This document shows positions 45,181 through 53,463 of a stretch of 64,000 bases of DNA, piece by piece. The first letter of the stretch is position 1, and every line of letters starts with the position of its first letter. Below the pieces are notes generated by a model. The model was given only the letters and a program-made list of their open reading frames with translations, did not search any database and was not told the DNA's origin. Origin of the DNA: Sinorhizobium numidicum (GTDB taxonomy: Bacteria > Pseudomonadota > Alphaproteobacteria > Rhizobiales > Rhizobiaceae); contig NZ_CP120368.1 of the NCBI RefSeq assembly GCF_029892045.1, positions 990,001 to 1,054,000 of the forward strand. Direction: 5' to 3'. The translations under genes were made by a program, and so were the position numbers.

Positions 45181-46095
45181 ATGGGCCGGCGAACAAGGAA
45201 GCTGATGTCTGGTCTGGTCCTGCTGGCGGTTGCGGGCGCCGGTGCCTTCTGGTGGCTGACGAAACCGGCGCCACGGGATGAGGCCTACTGGCAGGATATT
45301 GGCGAGCCGGATCTTGCCAACGGCGAGCAGGTCTTCTGGGCCGGGGGCTGCGCCAGTTGTCATGCCGCGCCGGGGGCGCAGGACGATGCCCGGCTCGTAC
45401 TTTCGGGGGGACGGATCCTGAAAAGTCCCTTCGGCACCTTCCATGTCCCGAACATCTCGCCCGATGAGACCGCCGGCATCGGCAGTTGGACGCTTGCGGA
45501 GTTCGGCGACGCCGTGACGCGCGGCATCGGAAGAAGCGGAGAACATCTCTATCCGTCTTTCCCCTACGGCTCCTACGCACGGATGACCGTCAGGGACGTC
45601 AACGATCTCTGGGGATATTTGCAGACGTTGCCGAAAAGTGCCAATGCGGCGCCACCCCATGAATTGCCGTTTCCCTACAATATCCGCCTCGCTGTCGGCG
45701 TCTGGAAGCTGCTGTTCTTCGATGACGAGCCGCGCGTTGAGATAAATACCGCCGACGCCAAGCTCGCCCGCGGGCAATATCTCGTCGAAGGTCCCGGCCA
45801 TTGCGGCGAATGCCATACGCCCCGCAATGCGCTCGGTGGATTCGAGGCAGGCAAGTGGCTGGCGGGCGCGCCGAATCCGGAAGGCAAGGGTCGCATCCCC
45901 GATATCACGCCGGGCTCGAAAAGCATCGGCAGTTGGAGCGCGTCCGACATCGCCTCCTACCTGGAAACAGGATTCACGCCGGAATTCGATACGGTCGGTG
46001 GCTTGATGGTCGAGGTGCAGAAAAACATGGCAAGGCTTCCGCCGTCCGACCGTGAAGCGATCGCTGCCTATCTGAAAGCGCTGCCAGCGCAATAG
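45181..46095 (+). CDS. Diheme cytochrome c (alcohol-dehydrogenase-type)
   Basis: 304 residues. An N-terminal hydrophobic anchor (about 11-27) and two heme motifs, CASCH at 57-61 and CGECH near 208-212, make a membrane-tethered diheme c-type cytochrome. It resembles the cytochrome subunits of aldehyde or alcohol dehydrogenases, though no dehydrogenase is adjacent. AGGGG precedes ATG 45181. Its natural partner may be encoded elsewhere, so its electron acceptor is unknown. Confidence 0.9.
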   Translation: MGRRTRKLMSGLVLLAVAGAGAFWWLTKPAPRDEAYWQDIGEPDLANGEQVFWAGGCASCHAAPGAQDDARLVLSGGRILKSPFGTFHVPNISPDETAGIGSWTLAEFGDAVTRGIGRSGEHLYPSFPYGSYARMTVRDVNDLWGYLQTLPKSANAAPPHELPFPYNIRLAVGVWKLLFFDDEPRVEINTADAKLARGQYLVEGPGHCGECHTPRNALGGFEAGKWLAGAPNPEGKGRIPDITPGSKSIGSWSASDIASYLETGFTPEFDTVGGLMVEVQKNMARLPPSDREAIAAYLKALPAQ

Positions 46096-46099
46096 GTGC

Positions 46100-46669
46100 T
46101 CAGGTGAGCAGATGCTCCTTGCCGAAGCGCGCAAGATAGCCGTCCAGTTCCTCCGAACCGAGGCCGAGTGCATGGAAAATCTCGGCCGTGAAGCTGACCG
46201 GTGCGGTGCCCGCAGCCGTCACCAATCGACCGCTGCGAAGCGCTTGCGGCTGATCGCAGTAGTGCGCTTGCCCGCGATAGCCGGGGACCCTCGAAAGGCT
46301 CTCGGCCGCGTTGCCGGTATGGTCCGCCGCGTCGAGAATGCCGCTGGCGGCGAGCGCAAGTGTTGCGCCGCAAATCGCTGCCACCACGCGATCCTCCCCG
46401 TGAAAGGCACGGATGGTGGCCGTGAGATCGGGCGCTGCGGCGGTTTCCCAGATCGGCCCGCCGCAAAGCACAAGACCATCGAACTCCGCCGGTGTAAGCG
46501 TTTTCGTCGGCAGATGCGGTGTGATGCAAAGTCCGCCCATCGATGTCACAACCGTGCCTTCAGGTGCGGCAATAAGCATGTCGAGGCCGAACTCGGTGCG
46601 CGCCGTGGCCATCAACAGCGCACATTCCCAGTCGGCAAACCCTTCTGTCAAAACGATCGCCAGACGCAT
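46100..46669 (-). CDS. DJ-1/PfpI family protein
   Basis: 189 residues of the glutamine-amidotransferase-like DJ-1/PfpI fold. The nucleophile cysteine C100 lies in AAICGATLALA, with TEGFADWE near the N-terminus providing the acidic residue. This group includes proteases, chaperones and glyoxalase-like enzymes, and transcriptional regulators when fused to HTH domains; here it is a single domain. It lies 13 bp downstream of the GNAT gene on the same strand, so an operon is likely. Confidence 0.86.
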   Translation of the reverse strand: MRLAIVLTEGFADWECALLMATARTEFGLDMLIAAPEGTVVTSMGGLCITPHLPTKTLTPAEFDGLVLCGGPIWETAAAPDLTATIRAFHGEDRVVAAICGATLALAASGILDAADHTGNAAESLSRVPGYRGQAHYCDQPQALRSGRLVTAAGTAPVSFTAEIFHALGLGSEELDGYLARFGKEHLLT

Positions 46670-46682
46670 CCGGTCCTCCCGC

Positions 46683-47186
46683 TCAGCCGAGCTTCTGCAA
46701 ATAACGCATGCCGGTCACCGGACGCGGCACGAAACGTTCGGACTCGTAGAAGTGATGCGCCTGGAAATTGCCGGTAGCGGCGCTGACCGAAAGATACTCG
46801 CAGCCGGCTATCTTCGCCTGCTCGCGGGCTTTGGCGACGAGGTGGCGGCCGATGCCGGTGCCGCGATGACCGGGGCGCACGAAGAGGTGATGCAGTTCCA
46901 TGCCGCGCATGCCTTCGGCCGCCCGGTATTGGGGGACGAGTATCGCGTAGCCGATCAATTGATTGCCGGCTTCCGCAACGAGCGCGGTTATCCAGGGCGT
47001 ACGGCCGAAAAGGTCCCTCTCAAGCCGTTCCGGCGTTATCGGAGCGGCATCGCCGTGGTGGGCGGCAAGCTCTGCTATCATCTCTCGCAGTTCGGGGAGA
47101 TCGCGGAGCTTGGCGCAGCGAATCGTCACCATGGACGCTCGCGTGGATGGCATGGGATGAAGGTTAGCGGTGGCAGTCTGCAGCAT
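46683..47186 (-). CDS. GNAT-family N-acetyltransferase
   Basis: 167 residues. The core GNAT fold is visible: an acceptor helix early (LPELREMIAELAAHH), the acetyl-CoA loop in VRPGHRGTGIGRHLVAKA (motif A, Q/RxxGxG/A) and the late YESERFVPRP. AGGAG lies 6 nt before ATG 47184-47186. It is preceded by the leader structure at 47225-47328, which could control its transcription, and followed by the DJ-1 gene. The substrate is unknown; the leader would suggest a link to aromatic amino acids. Confidence 0.88.
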   Translation of the reverse strand: MLQTATANLHPMPSTRASMVTIRCAKLRDLPELREMIAELAAHHGDAAPITPERLERDLFGRTPWITALVAEAGNQLIGYAILVPQYRAAEGMRGMELHHLFVRPGHRGTGIGRHLVAKAREQAKIAGCEYLSVSAATGNFQAHHFYESERFVPRPVTGMRYLQKLG

Positions 47187-47224
47187 TCTCGGCTCCTACG
47201 GTTCTACCGCCATCAGGTGCCGTG

Positions 47225-47291
47225 AAAAACAAAAGCCGCCTGATGGCGGCCTTGTTGATATGATCAGCAGGCCGCTCCTATCGGAACAGCC
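47225..47291 (-). promoter_or_regulatory. Transcription attenuator upstream of the GNAT gene
   Basis: Three alternative pairings are visible on the minus strand. Hairpin 1:2 is GGCTGTTCC-GATA-GGAGCGGCC (47270-47291, nine pairs with two G-U). Hairpin 2:3 pairs GCGGCCT (47269-47275) with AGGCCGC (47246-47252). Hairpin 3:4 is GCCGCC-ATCA-GGCGGC (47235-47250) followed by TTTTGTTTTT, a good intrinsic terminator. Arm 1 covers codons 13-15 of the leader ORF. A further complement, CCTGATGGCGG at 47208-47218, can also pair with arm 3. Confidence 0.8.
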
Positions 47292-47328
47292 AAAAATACG
47301 CGCGGCAAATGGGTGCGTTCTTGATCAT
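47278..47328 (-). CDS. Aromatic-rich leader peptide, 16 aa
   Basis: The sequence is MIKNAPICRAYFWLFR, then TAG. Codons 11-15 are Tyr, Phe, Trp, Leu, Phe, and arm 1 of the attenuator overlaps codons 13-15. No Shine-Dalgarno is seen, but a promoter placed 6 nt upstream of the ATG would start transcription about at the AUG, giving a leaderless mRNA as known for S. meliloti trpL. Confidence 0.7.
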   Translation of the reverse strand: MIKNAPICRAYFWLFR

Positions 47329-47334
47329 GCGCGT

Positions 47335-47362
47335 AGATTGTTCATTTCCAGGAATTTGTCAA
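47335..47362 (-). promoter_or_regulatory. Promoter of the GNAT leader
   Basis: TTGACA (47357-47362) and CAATCT (47335-47340) are separated by 16 bp on the minus strand. The rhizobial consensus is CTTGAC and CTATAT, so the -35 is good and the -10 moderate. Transcription would begin near 47328, the A of the leader ATG. Confidence 0.55.
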
Positions 47363-47381
47363 CGGGATTTCGCTCGACCCT

Positions 47382-47479
47382 TACAGCGCCGTGGTCTTTC
47401 AGACACACAAAGGTCGCTGTAACACTTTGAACTGCTGCATGGTTTATCATTAAATCGATTTCGATTTAAGGAACGCTGC
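47382..47479 (+). repeat. RIME1-like element, copy 7
   Basis: TACAGCGCCGTGGTCTTTCAGAC..CGCTGTAAC is followed by ATTAAATCGATTTCGATTTAAGG and GCTGCAG. The first inner stem is altered (GGTC/GAC). It lies between the GNAT leader promoter and the MerR gene. Confidence 0.82.
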
Positions 47480-47492
47480 AGTGCTGAGTCGA

Positions 47493-47906
47493 TCAGTGCT
47501 CGCTATCGCACATAGAGTGATCGGCGAGTGCCCGAATGACATAGCAATCGCCGATCGTGTGATCGCCATGGCAGGCGACGATACGCTCAAGCTCATGCTC
47601 TAGTTTTCTCAGTCGGGAGATCCTTTCCCGCACGGAAGCGAGATGTTCCGTTGCTATTCGGTCTGCCTCCCCGCAGGGTCGTTCCGGATGCTGGCTGAGT
47701 GCCAGGAGCTCGCGGATCGCATCGATCGAAAGTCCCAAATCACGCGCGTGGCGAATGAAGGCGAGGCGTTCGAGCTCCCGCTTTTCATAGCGCCGCTGAT
47801 TGCCTTCCGAGCGTTCGGGCGCCGCAAGCAGTCCCATTTGCTCGTAGTAGCGAATTGTCGGGATTTTCACACCCGTGCGTCGGGAAAGGTCGCCGATCGA
47901 ATACAT
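47493..47906 (-). CDS. MerR-family metal-responsive regulator
   Basis: 137 residues. The N-terminal MerR winged helix (MYSIGDLSRRTGVKIPTIRYYE) is followed by the dimerisation helix. Cysteines at C78 (RPCGEAD), C112 and C121 (CHGDHTIGDC) plus C133 match the metal-binding pattern of PbrR/CadR/ZntR-like sensors, with an extra histidine-rich region. Such regulators activate efflux genes. No efflux pump lies next to it here, so this is an orphan. The operator-like element is just upstream. Confidence 0.88.
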   Translation of the reverse strand: MYSIGDLSRRTGVKIPTIRYYEQMGLLAAPERSEGNQRRYEKRELERLAFIRHARDLGLSIDAIRELLALSQHPERPCGEADRIATEHLASVRERISRLRKLEHELERIVACHGDHTIGDCYVIRALADHSMCDSEH

Positions 47907-47921
47907 TTGAGCTCCTAGACT

Positions 47922-47940
47922 AGCTCTAGCTTCTAGAGCT
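47922..47940. promoter_or_regulatory. MerR-type operator
   Basis: AGCTCTAG-CTT-CTAGAGCT is a perfect 8-bp inverted repeat, 16 bp upstream of the MerR start (47906). The CTCTAG..CTAGAG core is like the dyads of metal-sensing MerR promoters. Autoregulation is likely. Confidence 0.7.
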
Positions 47941-48039
47941 TTAGATAAGGCGCCGGTTTCTATCCATCAATACGCTGCAACACCTTGAAGGAGTTCATGC
48001 TCCTCGGATCTACGCCGAGCCGAGGGAGCATGTCGTGGG

Positions 48040-50376
48040 TCAAGGCAACGTGTAGGCGATGACGTAGTCGCCCGGCTTTGTGCCGACCGAACCGTGCCCG
48101 CCGGCTACGATCAGCACGTATTGTTTGTCGCCGACCGTATAGGTCATCGGCGTCGACTGGCCGCCTGCCGGCAGCCGCGCCTCCCAGAGCTGCCGGCCCG
48201 TGGTGAGGTCATAAGCCCTGAAAAAATTGTCGACGGAAGCGCCCAGAAAGGCGACGCCGCCCTTGGTGACGATCGGGCCGCCGATGCCCGGCACGCCGAG
48301 CTTGAACGGCAGCGGAAGCGGTGTCATGTCGTAGACCGTGCCGTTCCTGTGCTTGTAGGCGATCTTGCCGGTCCTGAGATCGGCGCCCGCGACATAGCCC
48401 CATGGCGGCGCCTGGCAGGGGATCTGCAAGGGCCCGAGGAACGGGCCCATATAGACGCCGAAAGGCGCCCCTTCGTTGCGGTTCAGCCCTTGCTCGCTCC
48501 CTTTTTCGCCTTCGCCCTTGGGCGGGATCTGGTCGCGCGGGACAAGCCGCGAGGTGAAGGCGAGATAGGTCGGCATCCCAAACATGACCTGGCGTTCCGG
48601 ATCGACCGCGACCGAGCCCCAGTTGAAGGTGCCGAAATTACCGGGATAGACGAGCGTGCCTTCCACCGACGGCGGTGTGAAGCGGCCCTCATATTTCAAT
48701 GAATGGAATTCGATGCGGCAGGCGAGCTGGTCGAACATGGTGATGCCCCACATGTCCCGCTCGCTGAGCGGCGCGGGCGTGAAGGTGAGGCCCGAGACAG
48801 GCTGCGTCGGTGCGGTGAAATCCTCGGGGATAGCACCGCCGGGAGCGGGGACCTCCTCGACCGGAATGATCGGTTCTCCGCTCCGGCGGTCAAGAACATA
48901 AATATCCCCTTGCTTGGTCGGTCCGACCAAGGCTGGCACGACGGTTCCATCCTCTTTCGTGATGTCGAGGAGAGTTGGCTGCGCCGGAACATCCATATCC
49001 CAAAGGTCATGGTGCACCGTCTGGCGCACCCAGCGCACCGCACCCGTATTGATGTCGAGCGCGACGATCGAAGAGGAATATTTCTCCACATGCTCACTGC
49101 GTCCCATGCCGAGCTGGTCCGGGACCTGATTGCCGAGCGGCACGTAGATCAGCCCCAAGCCCTCGTCGACCGATGAGACGGACCAACTGTTCGGCGAATT
49201 CGTGGTGTAGAATTGGCCAGGCGGCAAGGGCGCTGTCTGGTTGGGATTGCCGCTGTCCCAGTTCCAGATCAGCGCACCGCTGTTGATGTCGAAGGCGCGG
49301 ATGACGCCGGACTGTTCCTGCGTCGAGTAATTGTCGTTGACCGCGCCCCCGACAATGATCTTGCCGGCAACAGCAACCGGCGGCGATGTCGAATAGTAGT
49401 AGCCGGCCGGGTTGTATCTCATTCCCTGTTCGAGATGCAGGACGCCGTTGTCGGCAAAGCTGGTGCAGACCTCGCCGGTCGCGGCATCGAGCGCGATCAG
49501 GCGCGCATCCGATGTCGGCAGATAGACGCGCTCGGCGCAGGCGCTGCCGGGCGCGGCCGCCGGATCAGTCCAGTAGGTAACGCCGCGGCAGGTCTGGTGC
49601 TGGCGGTCCGGATTCATACCGGAGTTGGAATCGTACTTCCATTTCTCCTTGCCCGTCGCGGCGTCCAGCGCGATTGCCCAGTTGTGGGGCGTGCACATGT
49701 AGAGTGTGTCCTTCACCTTCAGAGGCGTCACCTGATAGGTTGTTTCGCCGACATCGTCAGGCAGCTTCACGTCGCCGGTCTGGTATTGCCAGGCGACCTT
49801 GAGGCTCGCGACATTTTCCGTATGGATCTCGGTGAGCGGCGAGTAGCGCTGGCCAAAAGGCGTCCTGCCGTATTGATGCCATTCGCCGGGCGGTACGTTG
49901 CCGCCGAGATTGGGATTGGCGGTGATGATGTCACTCGGCAGATCTCCGCGAATACCGTGGAGATCTTGTGTCATCGAGAACGCGGCGACGCAGATCGAGA
50001 CCAGGCTCGCCAGCGCCAGCGGCCAGGCACTGGCGAGATAGCGCTCGCCGGACGGGCTGACGAAGCCGAGCGGCCGCCGGATCCAGGGGGCGAGCAGCCA
50101 GAGACCAAGCAGGATGATGACGCCGCCCCGCGGGCCGAGCTGCCACCAGTCGAAGCCGACCTCCCAGACGGCCCAGGCAAGCGAGCCGAGGACGAGCAGT
50201 GAATAGACCCAAAGTGCCGCGGCGCGCCGACGGAAAAGCAGGTACGCGGTGAGCAGAAAGCCCAAGCCGGCGATGAGATAGTACGGACTACCTCCGAGCA
50301 TCACGAGCTGCGCACCTCCTGCGCCGATCGCAAGGCCGATCAGAGCAAAAAGAATGGCCGTCAGGACAATGACCAT
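48040..50376 (-). CDS. gcd: Membrane-bound PQQ-dependent glucose dehydrogenase
   Basis: 778 residues. The N-terminal part (about 1-135) has five hydrophobic segments, followed by an eight-bladed PQQ propeller domain in the periplasm with repeated tryptophan docking motifs (such as GKEKWKYDSNSG and GALIWNWDSG). This is the Gcd/quinate dehydrogenase family; it oxidises glucose to gluconate and passes electrons to ubiquinone. PQQ is made by other genes. The start MVIVLTAILFALIGLAIG fits. A quinate/shikimate dehydrogenase is possible, but gcd is usual in Sinorhizobium. Confidence 0.93.
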   Translation of the reverse strand: MVIVLTAILFALIGLAIGAGGAQLVMLGGSPYYLIAGLGFLLTAYLLFRRRAAALWVYSLLVLGSLAWAVWEVGFDWWQLGPRGGVIILLGLWLLAPWIRRPLGFVSPSGERYLASAWPLALASLVSICVAAFSMTQDLHGIRGDLPSDIITANPNLGGNVPPGEWHQYGRTPFGQRYSPLTEIHTENVASLKVAWQYQTGDVKLPDDVGETTYQVTPLKVKDTLYMCTPHNWAIALDAATGKEKWKYDSNSGMNPDRQHQTCRGVTYWTDPAAAPGSACAERVYLPTSDARLIALDAATGEVCTSFADNGVLHLEQGMRYNPAGYYYSTSPPVAVAGKIIVGGAVNDNYSTQEQSGVIRAFDINSGALIWNWDSGNPNQTAPLPPGQFYTTNSPNSWSVSSVDEGLGLIYVPLGNQVPDQLGMGRSEHVEKYSSSIVALDINTGAVRWVRQTVHHDLWDMDVPAQPTLLDITKEDGTVVPALVGPTKQGDIYVLDRRSGEPIIPVEEVPAPGGAIPEDFTAPTQPVSGLTFTPAPLSERDMWGITMFDQLACRIEFHSLKYEGRFTPPSVEGTLVYPGNFGTFNWGSVAVDPERQVMFGMPTYLAFTSRLVPRDQIPPKGEGEKGSEQGLNRNEGAPFGVYMGPFLGPLQIPCQAPPWGYVAGADLRTGKIAYKHRNGTVYDMTPLPLPFKLGVPGIGGPIVTKGGVAFLGASVDNFFRAYDLTTGRQLWEARLPAGGQSTPMTYTVGDKQYVLIVAGGHGSVGTKPGDYVIAYTLP

Positions 50377-50631
50377 GAGGGCAAAACTCCCGAGTTGAAG
50401 AGGTGCGGAGAAGCACCCATGAATCCTGCGGGCGGGCCCGGCCGGGCCCGGAAGAGGCGAAGCAGTTCCGGTCGACCATCGCGATCGGATCGCAACGTCC
50501 GCTGCTAAGCGGTTTCAACCGGTAGTGCCGTTCGGAAAGTTAACGCAATGAGCGTGCCTTTCAATGGCCACTTCAACCGCAACGACAGTCTGCAATTCGC
50601 AGTGATGGGGTCTTTAACCGGGCCTGAACAC

Positions 50632-52140
50632 CTAGGTCCCGCAGAAGGTCTGCAGCACCTCTTCGCCGGGTTGCGGCGGCTCCGCATAAGCTGCGTGCTC
50701 CGGCTGGTCCTCATAGGGTCTGGAGGTCACGTCGAGAAGTGCCTCGAAGAGTGAGAAATCCGCATCACGGATCGCCGCGTCAATCGCCTGTTCGACCCGG
50801 TGGTTGCGCGGAATGAACGCCGGATTGACGGCCCGCATCGCCGATCTGCGCGCGCCCGCTTCCATCGGCTCGCGCGCAAGCCGCCGACGCCAGTCATTGA
50901 GCCACGATGAAGGCGCGGTCCGGTTGTCGAACAGATCGGTAAGGGCCGTGTCCGCGTGCTCGTCTTCCGCCGACGCTGCAAGCTGCCGGAAAGTAAGAGT
51001 GAAATCGGCGTTGCCGTTATGCATCAGCGTCAACAGCGACTGGATGAGTTCGAGATCCCCATCCTCCGCCGTCGAAAGGCCGATCTTGCGGCGCATGCCG
51101 TCGAGCCAATGGCTCTGGAAGATTGTGCCGTATTCACTCAGCGTATCGTTGGCGAAATTGACCGCTGTGTCTGCGACCGGATCGAACAGCGGTACCAGCG
51201 TTTCGGCGAGACGCGCGAGGTTCCACTGGCCAATGGCCGGCTGGTTGGCGTAGGCGTAGCGACCGAACTGATCGATCGAGCTGAACACCTTCTTCGGATC
51301 AAAGGTATCCATGAACGCGCAGGGACCGAAGTCGATCGTCTCGCCGGAAACCGTCATGTTATCGGTATTCATCACGCCATGGATGAAGCCGATATGGAGC
51401 CAGCGGGCAATCAATGCCGCTTGCCGCGCCGCGACTGCCTTGAAGAGCGAAAGATACGGTCTCTCGTCTTCTTTCAACTCCGGGTAGTGGCGACCGATTA
51501 CATAATCGGCGAGCGTCCTGACGGATTCCGTATCGCCGCGAGCGGCAAAGAATTGAAAGGTGCCGACGCGGACATGGCTGGCCGCAACACGGGTGAAGAC
51601 GGCGCCAGGCAGGATCTGTTCACGATAAACGGGCTGGCCGGTGACAGTAGCGGCCAGCGCACGGGTCGTCGGTACACCGAATGCGTGCATGGCTTCGCTG
51701 ACGATATATTCCCGTAGCACCGGCCCAAGCGCCGCTCGCCCGTCGCCGCGGCGGGAATAGGGCGTTTGGCCGGATCCCTTGAGCTGGATGTCGCGCCGCC
51801 GGCCATTGCGGTCGATCACCTCGCCAAGGAGAATCGCACGCCCGTCGCCGAGTTGGGGAACGAAGGTGCCGAACTGATGGCCGGCATAGGCCATGGCGAG
51901 CGGTTCCGCTCCAGTTGGAACCTTATTGCCGGAAAAGATTGCCGCCCCATCGCGCTCGAGTGCTTCGATATCGAGGCCCAATTCTTCGGCGAGTGGCCGG
52001 TTGAGCTTGACCAACCAGGGTTCTGCCACTGGCGTCGGTTCGAGGCGCGCGTAGAAGGTTGCAGGCAGCCGCGCGTAGCTGTTGTCGAAGCGGAAGGGGG
52101 CTGTCTCCGAGGGCGATTGCGGCGGCACGTAATTCATCAT
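50632..52140 (-). CDS. selO: SelO/YdiU family protein (AMPylase)
   Basis: 502 residues. SelO proteins have a pseudokinase fold that transfers AMP to proteins. Conserved segments are QLKGSGQTPYSRRGDGRAALGP pattern, HGVMNTDNMT (with the metal-binding N and D) and DFGPCAFMDTFDP. The C-terminal tail ends TFCGT, giving a cysteine near the place where eukaryotic SelO has selenocysteine. It is a stand-alone gene. The original MMNYVPPQ start is kept; a second ATG follows at once. Confidence 0.93.
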   Translation of the reverse strand: MMNYVPPQSPSETAPFRFDNSYARLPATFYARLEPTPVAEPWLVKLNRPLAEELGLDIEALERDGAAIFSGNKVPTGAEPLAMAYAGHQFGTFVPQLGDGRAILLGEVIDRNGRRRDIQLKGSGQTPYSRRGDGRAALGPVLREYIVSEAMHAFGVPTTRALAATVTGQPVYREQILPGAVFTRVAASHVRVGTFQFFAARGDTESVRTLADYVIGRHYPELKEDERPYLSLFKAVAARQAALIARWLHIGFIHGVMNTDNMTVSGETIDFGPCAFMDTFDPKKVFSSIDQFGRYAYANQPAIGQWNLARLAETLVPLFDPVADTAVNFANDTLSEYGTIFQSHWLDGMRRKIGLSTAEDGDLELIQSLLTLMHNGNADFTLTFRQLAASAEDEHADTALTDLFDNRTAPSSWLNDWRRRLAREPMEAGARRSAMRAVNPAFIPRNHRVEQAIDAAIRDADFSLFEALLDVTSRPYEDQPEHAAYAEPPQPGEEVLQTFCGT

Positions 52141-52277
52141 GATCCATCGGCACGGGCAAACAAAGCCGGCCGCCCTTTCATGACAAGTCTACACGACCGA
52201 TCCCCTTTTCGCGAGGGTTGAAACCGATTGGACCCCTCCCGCCCTTATCGCGGGAGGGAAGGAAACGAAGCTTCCTG

Positions 52278-53246
52278 TCAGGCGCTGAGCATGGACGGCG
52301 GCAGGCAGGCTTCGCATATGGCCGCGATATGGCGGTGGTCGGTGCCGCAGCAGCCGCCCAAGATGCGAAGATGCGGCATGCGCCTGGCCAGCGCGCGGTA
52401 GCGCTGCGCGAGATCGAACGTGTCGCCCATATCCAACGTCTCGCTTTCATCGAGCTCGGCATGACTTTTCGTCGACGCGTTGGCGCGTATGCCGCCGATG
52501 CGCTGCACCCATGCGCGGCCATGGTCGAAGCTGGATTCGAAATGGTTCGGATGCGCGCAGTTGACCATGTAGTAGTGCGGATAGCCGTCCGTCTCCGCAT
52601 CCACCGTTTCGATCGCCTCCTGCAACGAACGGCCCGTAACGAGCCGGCCGTCGGTCTCAACGGTAAACGATATGGCGCAGGGCATCCGATGGTTGCTGGC
52701 CGCGCGGGCAATGCCGATCGCCTCGTCGATATTGGTCAGCGTGTAGGCTGCCACCATGTCGGCCTCGCTCGCGGCAAATGCGGCAATCTGTGCGCTATGA
52801 TAATCCTCCGCTTCATCGGCCTTCATCCTGCCGGCCTTGTAGCCATCGCCCCTCGGTCCGATTGCCCCGCTGAGAACGATCGGCGCCTGCGGACGCTCGT
52901 ATTCGGCGCGCAGTTCCGTGAGCAGATACACGGCATCCCGATTGACCCGCGTCAGCGCGTCGGCGTCGTAGCCGAGCTTCTCGCCCCAATCGGCGTTGGC
53001 GCGCCATGTGGCCGTGTCGAGCACGAAGCCGGTGTCATGACGTCGGGCGATGTCGAGATAGCGCGTGTAGTAGCGCAAGAGCTGCCGGCGCCCTTCCGCC
53101 GACGACAGAAGGACGAAGGATGCGAAATGCGGCAGTTCAACTCCCTCGTGAAAGATCAGCGTCGTCTCCATGCCGCCGTCGCTGAGGAATGTGCCTCCTC
53201 GTAAGAGCGGCAGCTCGTGTCTGTACTTTGCCAACTCCTGTTCCAC
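52278..53246 (-). CDS. Homocysteine S-methyltransferase family protein
   Basis: 322 residues, TIM barrel with zinc ligands in YYMVNCAHPNHF and GGCCGTDHRHI, the three cysteines of the MetH/Mmum-type zinc site. The start GGTFLSDGGMETTLIFHEG is typical of the stand-alone members that use S-methylmethionine or similar donors. It diverges from a TetR gene about 215 bp away, so regulation by the TetR protein is possible. Donor and physiological role are not resolved. Confidence 0.9.
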   Translation of the reverse strand: MEQELAKYRHELPLLRGGTFLSDGGMETTLIFHEGVELPHFASFVLLSSAEGRRQLLRYYTRYLDIARRHDTGFVLDTATWRANADWGEKLGYDADALTRVNRDAVYLLTELRAEYERPQAPIVLSGAIGPRGDGYKAGRMKADEAEDYHSAQIAAFAASEADMVAAYTLTNIDEAIGIARAASNHRMPCAISFTVETDGRLVTGRSLQEAIETVDAETDGYPHYYMVNCAHPNHFESSFDHGRAWVQRIGGIRANASTKSHAELDESETLDMGDTFDLAQRYRALARRMPHLRILGGCCGTDHRHIAAICEACLPPSMLSA

Positions 53247-53440
53247 TTTTTCCCTCCTGTGCTTCCCACACGTTCCGGTGCGAGGTCGGATGGCATTTCT
53301 GCCTCTTTATCATCTGCTAAACTAGCGGACTTGCGGTATACTATGGCCGAAATATCCGCATATCGCTGTAACATCAGGAACTTGCCGTAGGATTTCAGTC
53401 GCGGCGGGGGATGCTCCCGCCGTTTCCCGAATGGAAAACC

Positions 53441-53453
53441 GTACCGACGGTAC
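53441..53453. promoter_or_regulatory. Candidate TetR operator
   Basis: GTACCG-A-CGGTAC is a perfect 13-bp palindrome ending 10 bp before the TetR ATG (53464), overlapping its ribosome-binding site region. This suggests autoregulation. Confidence 0.5.
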
Positions 53454-53463
53454 AGGAGCGGCC

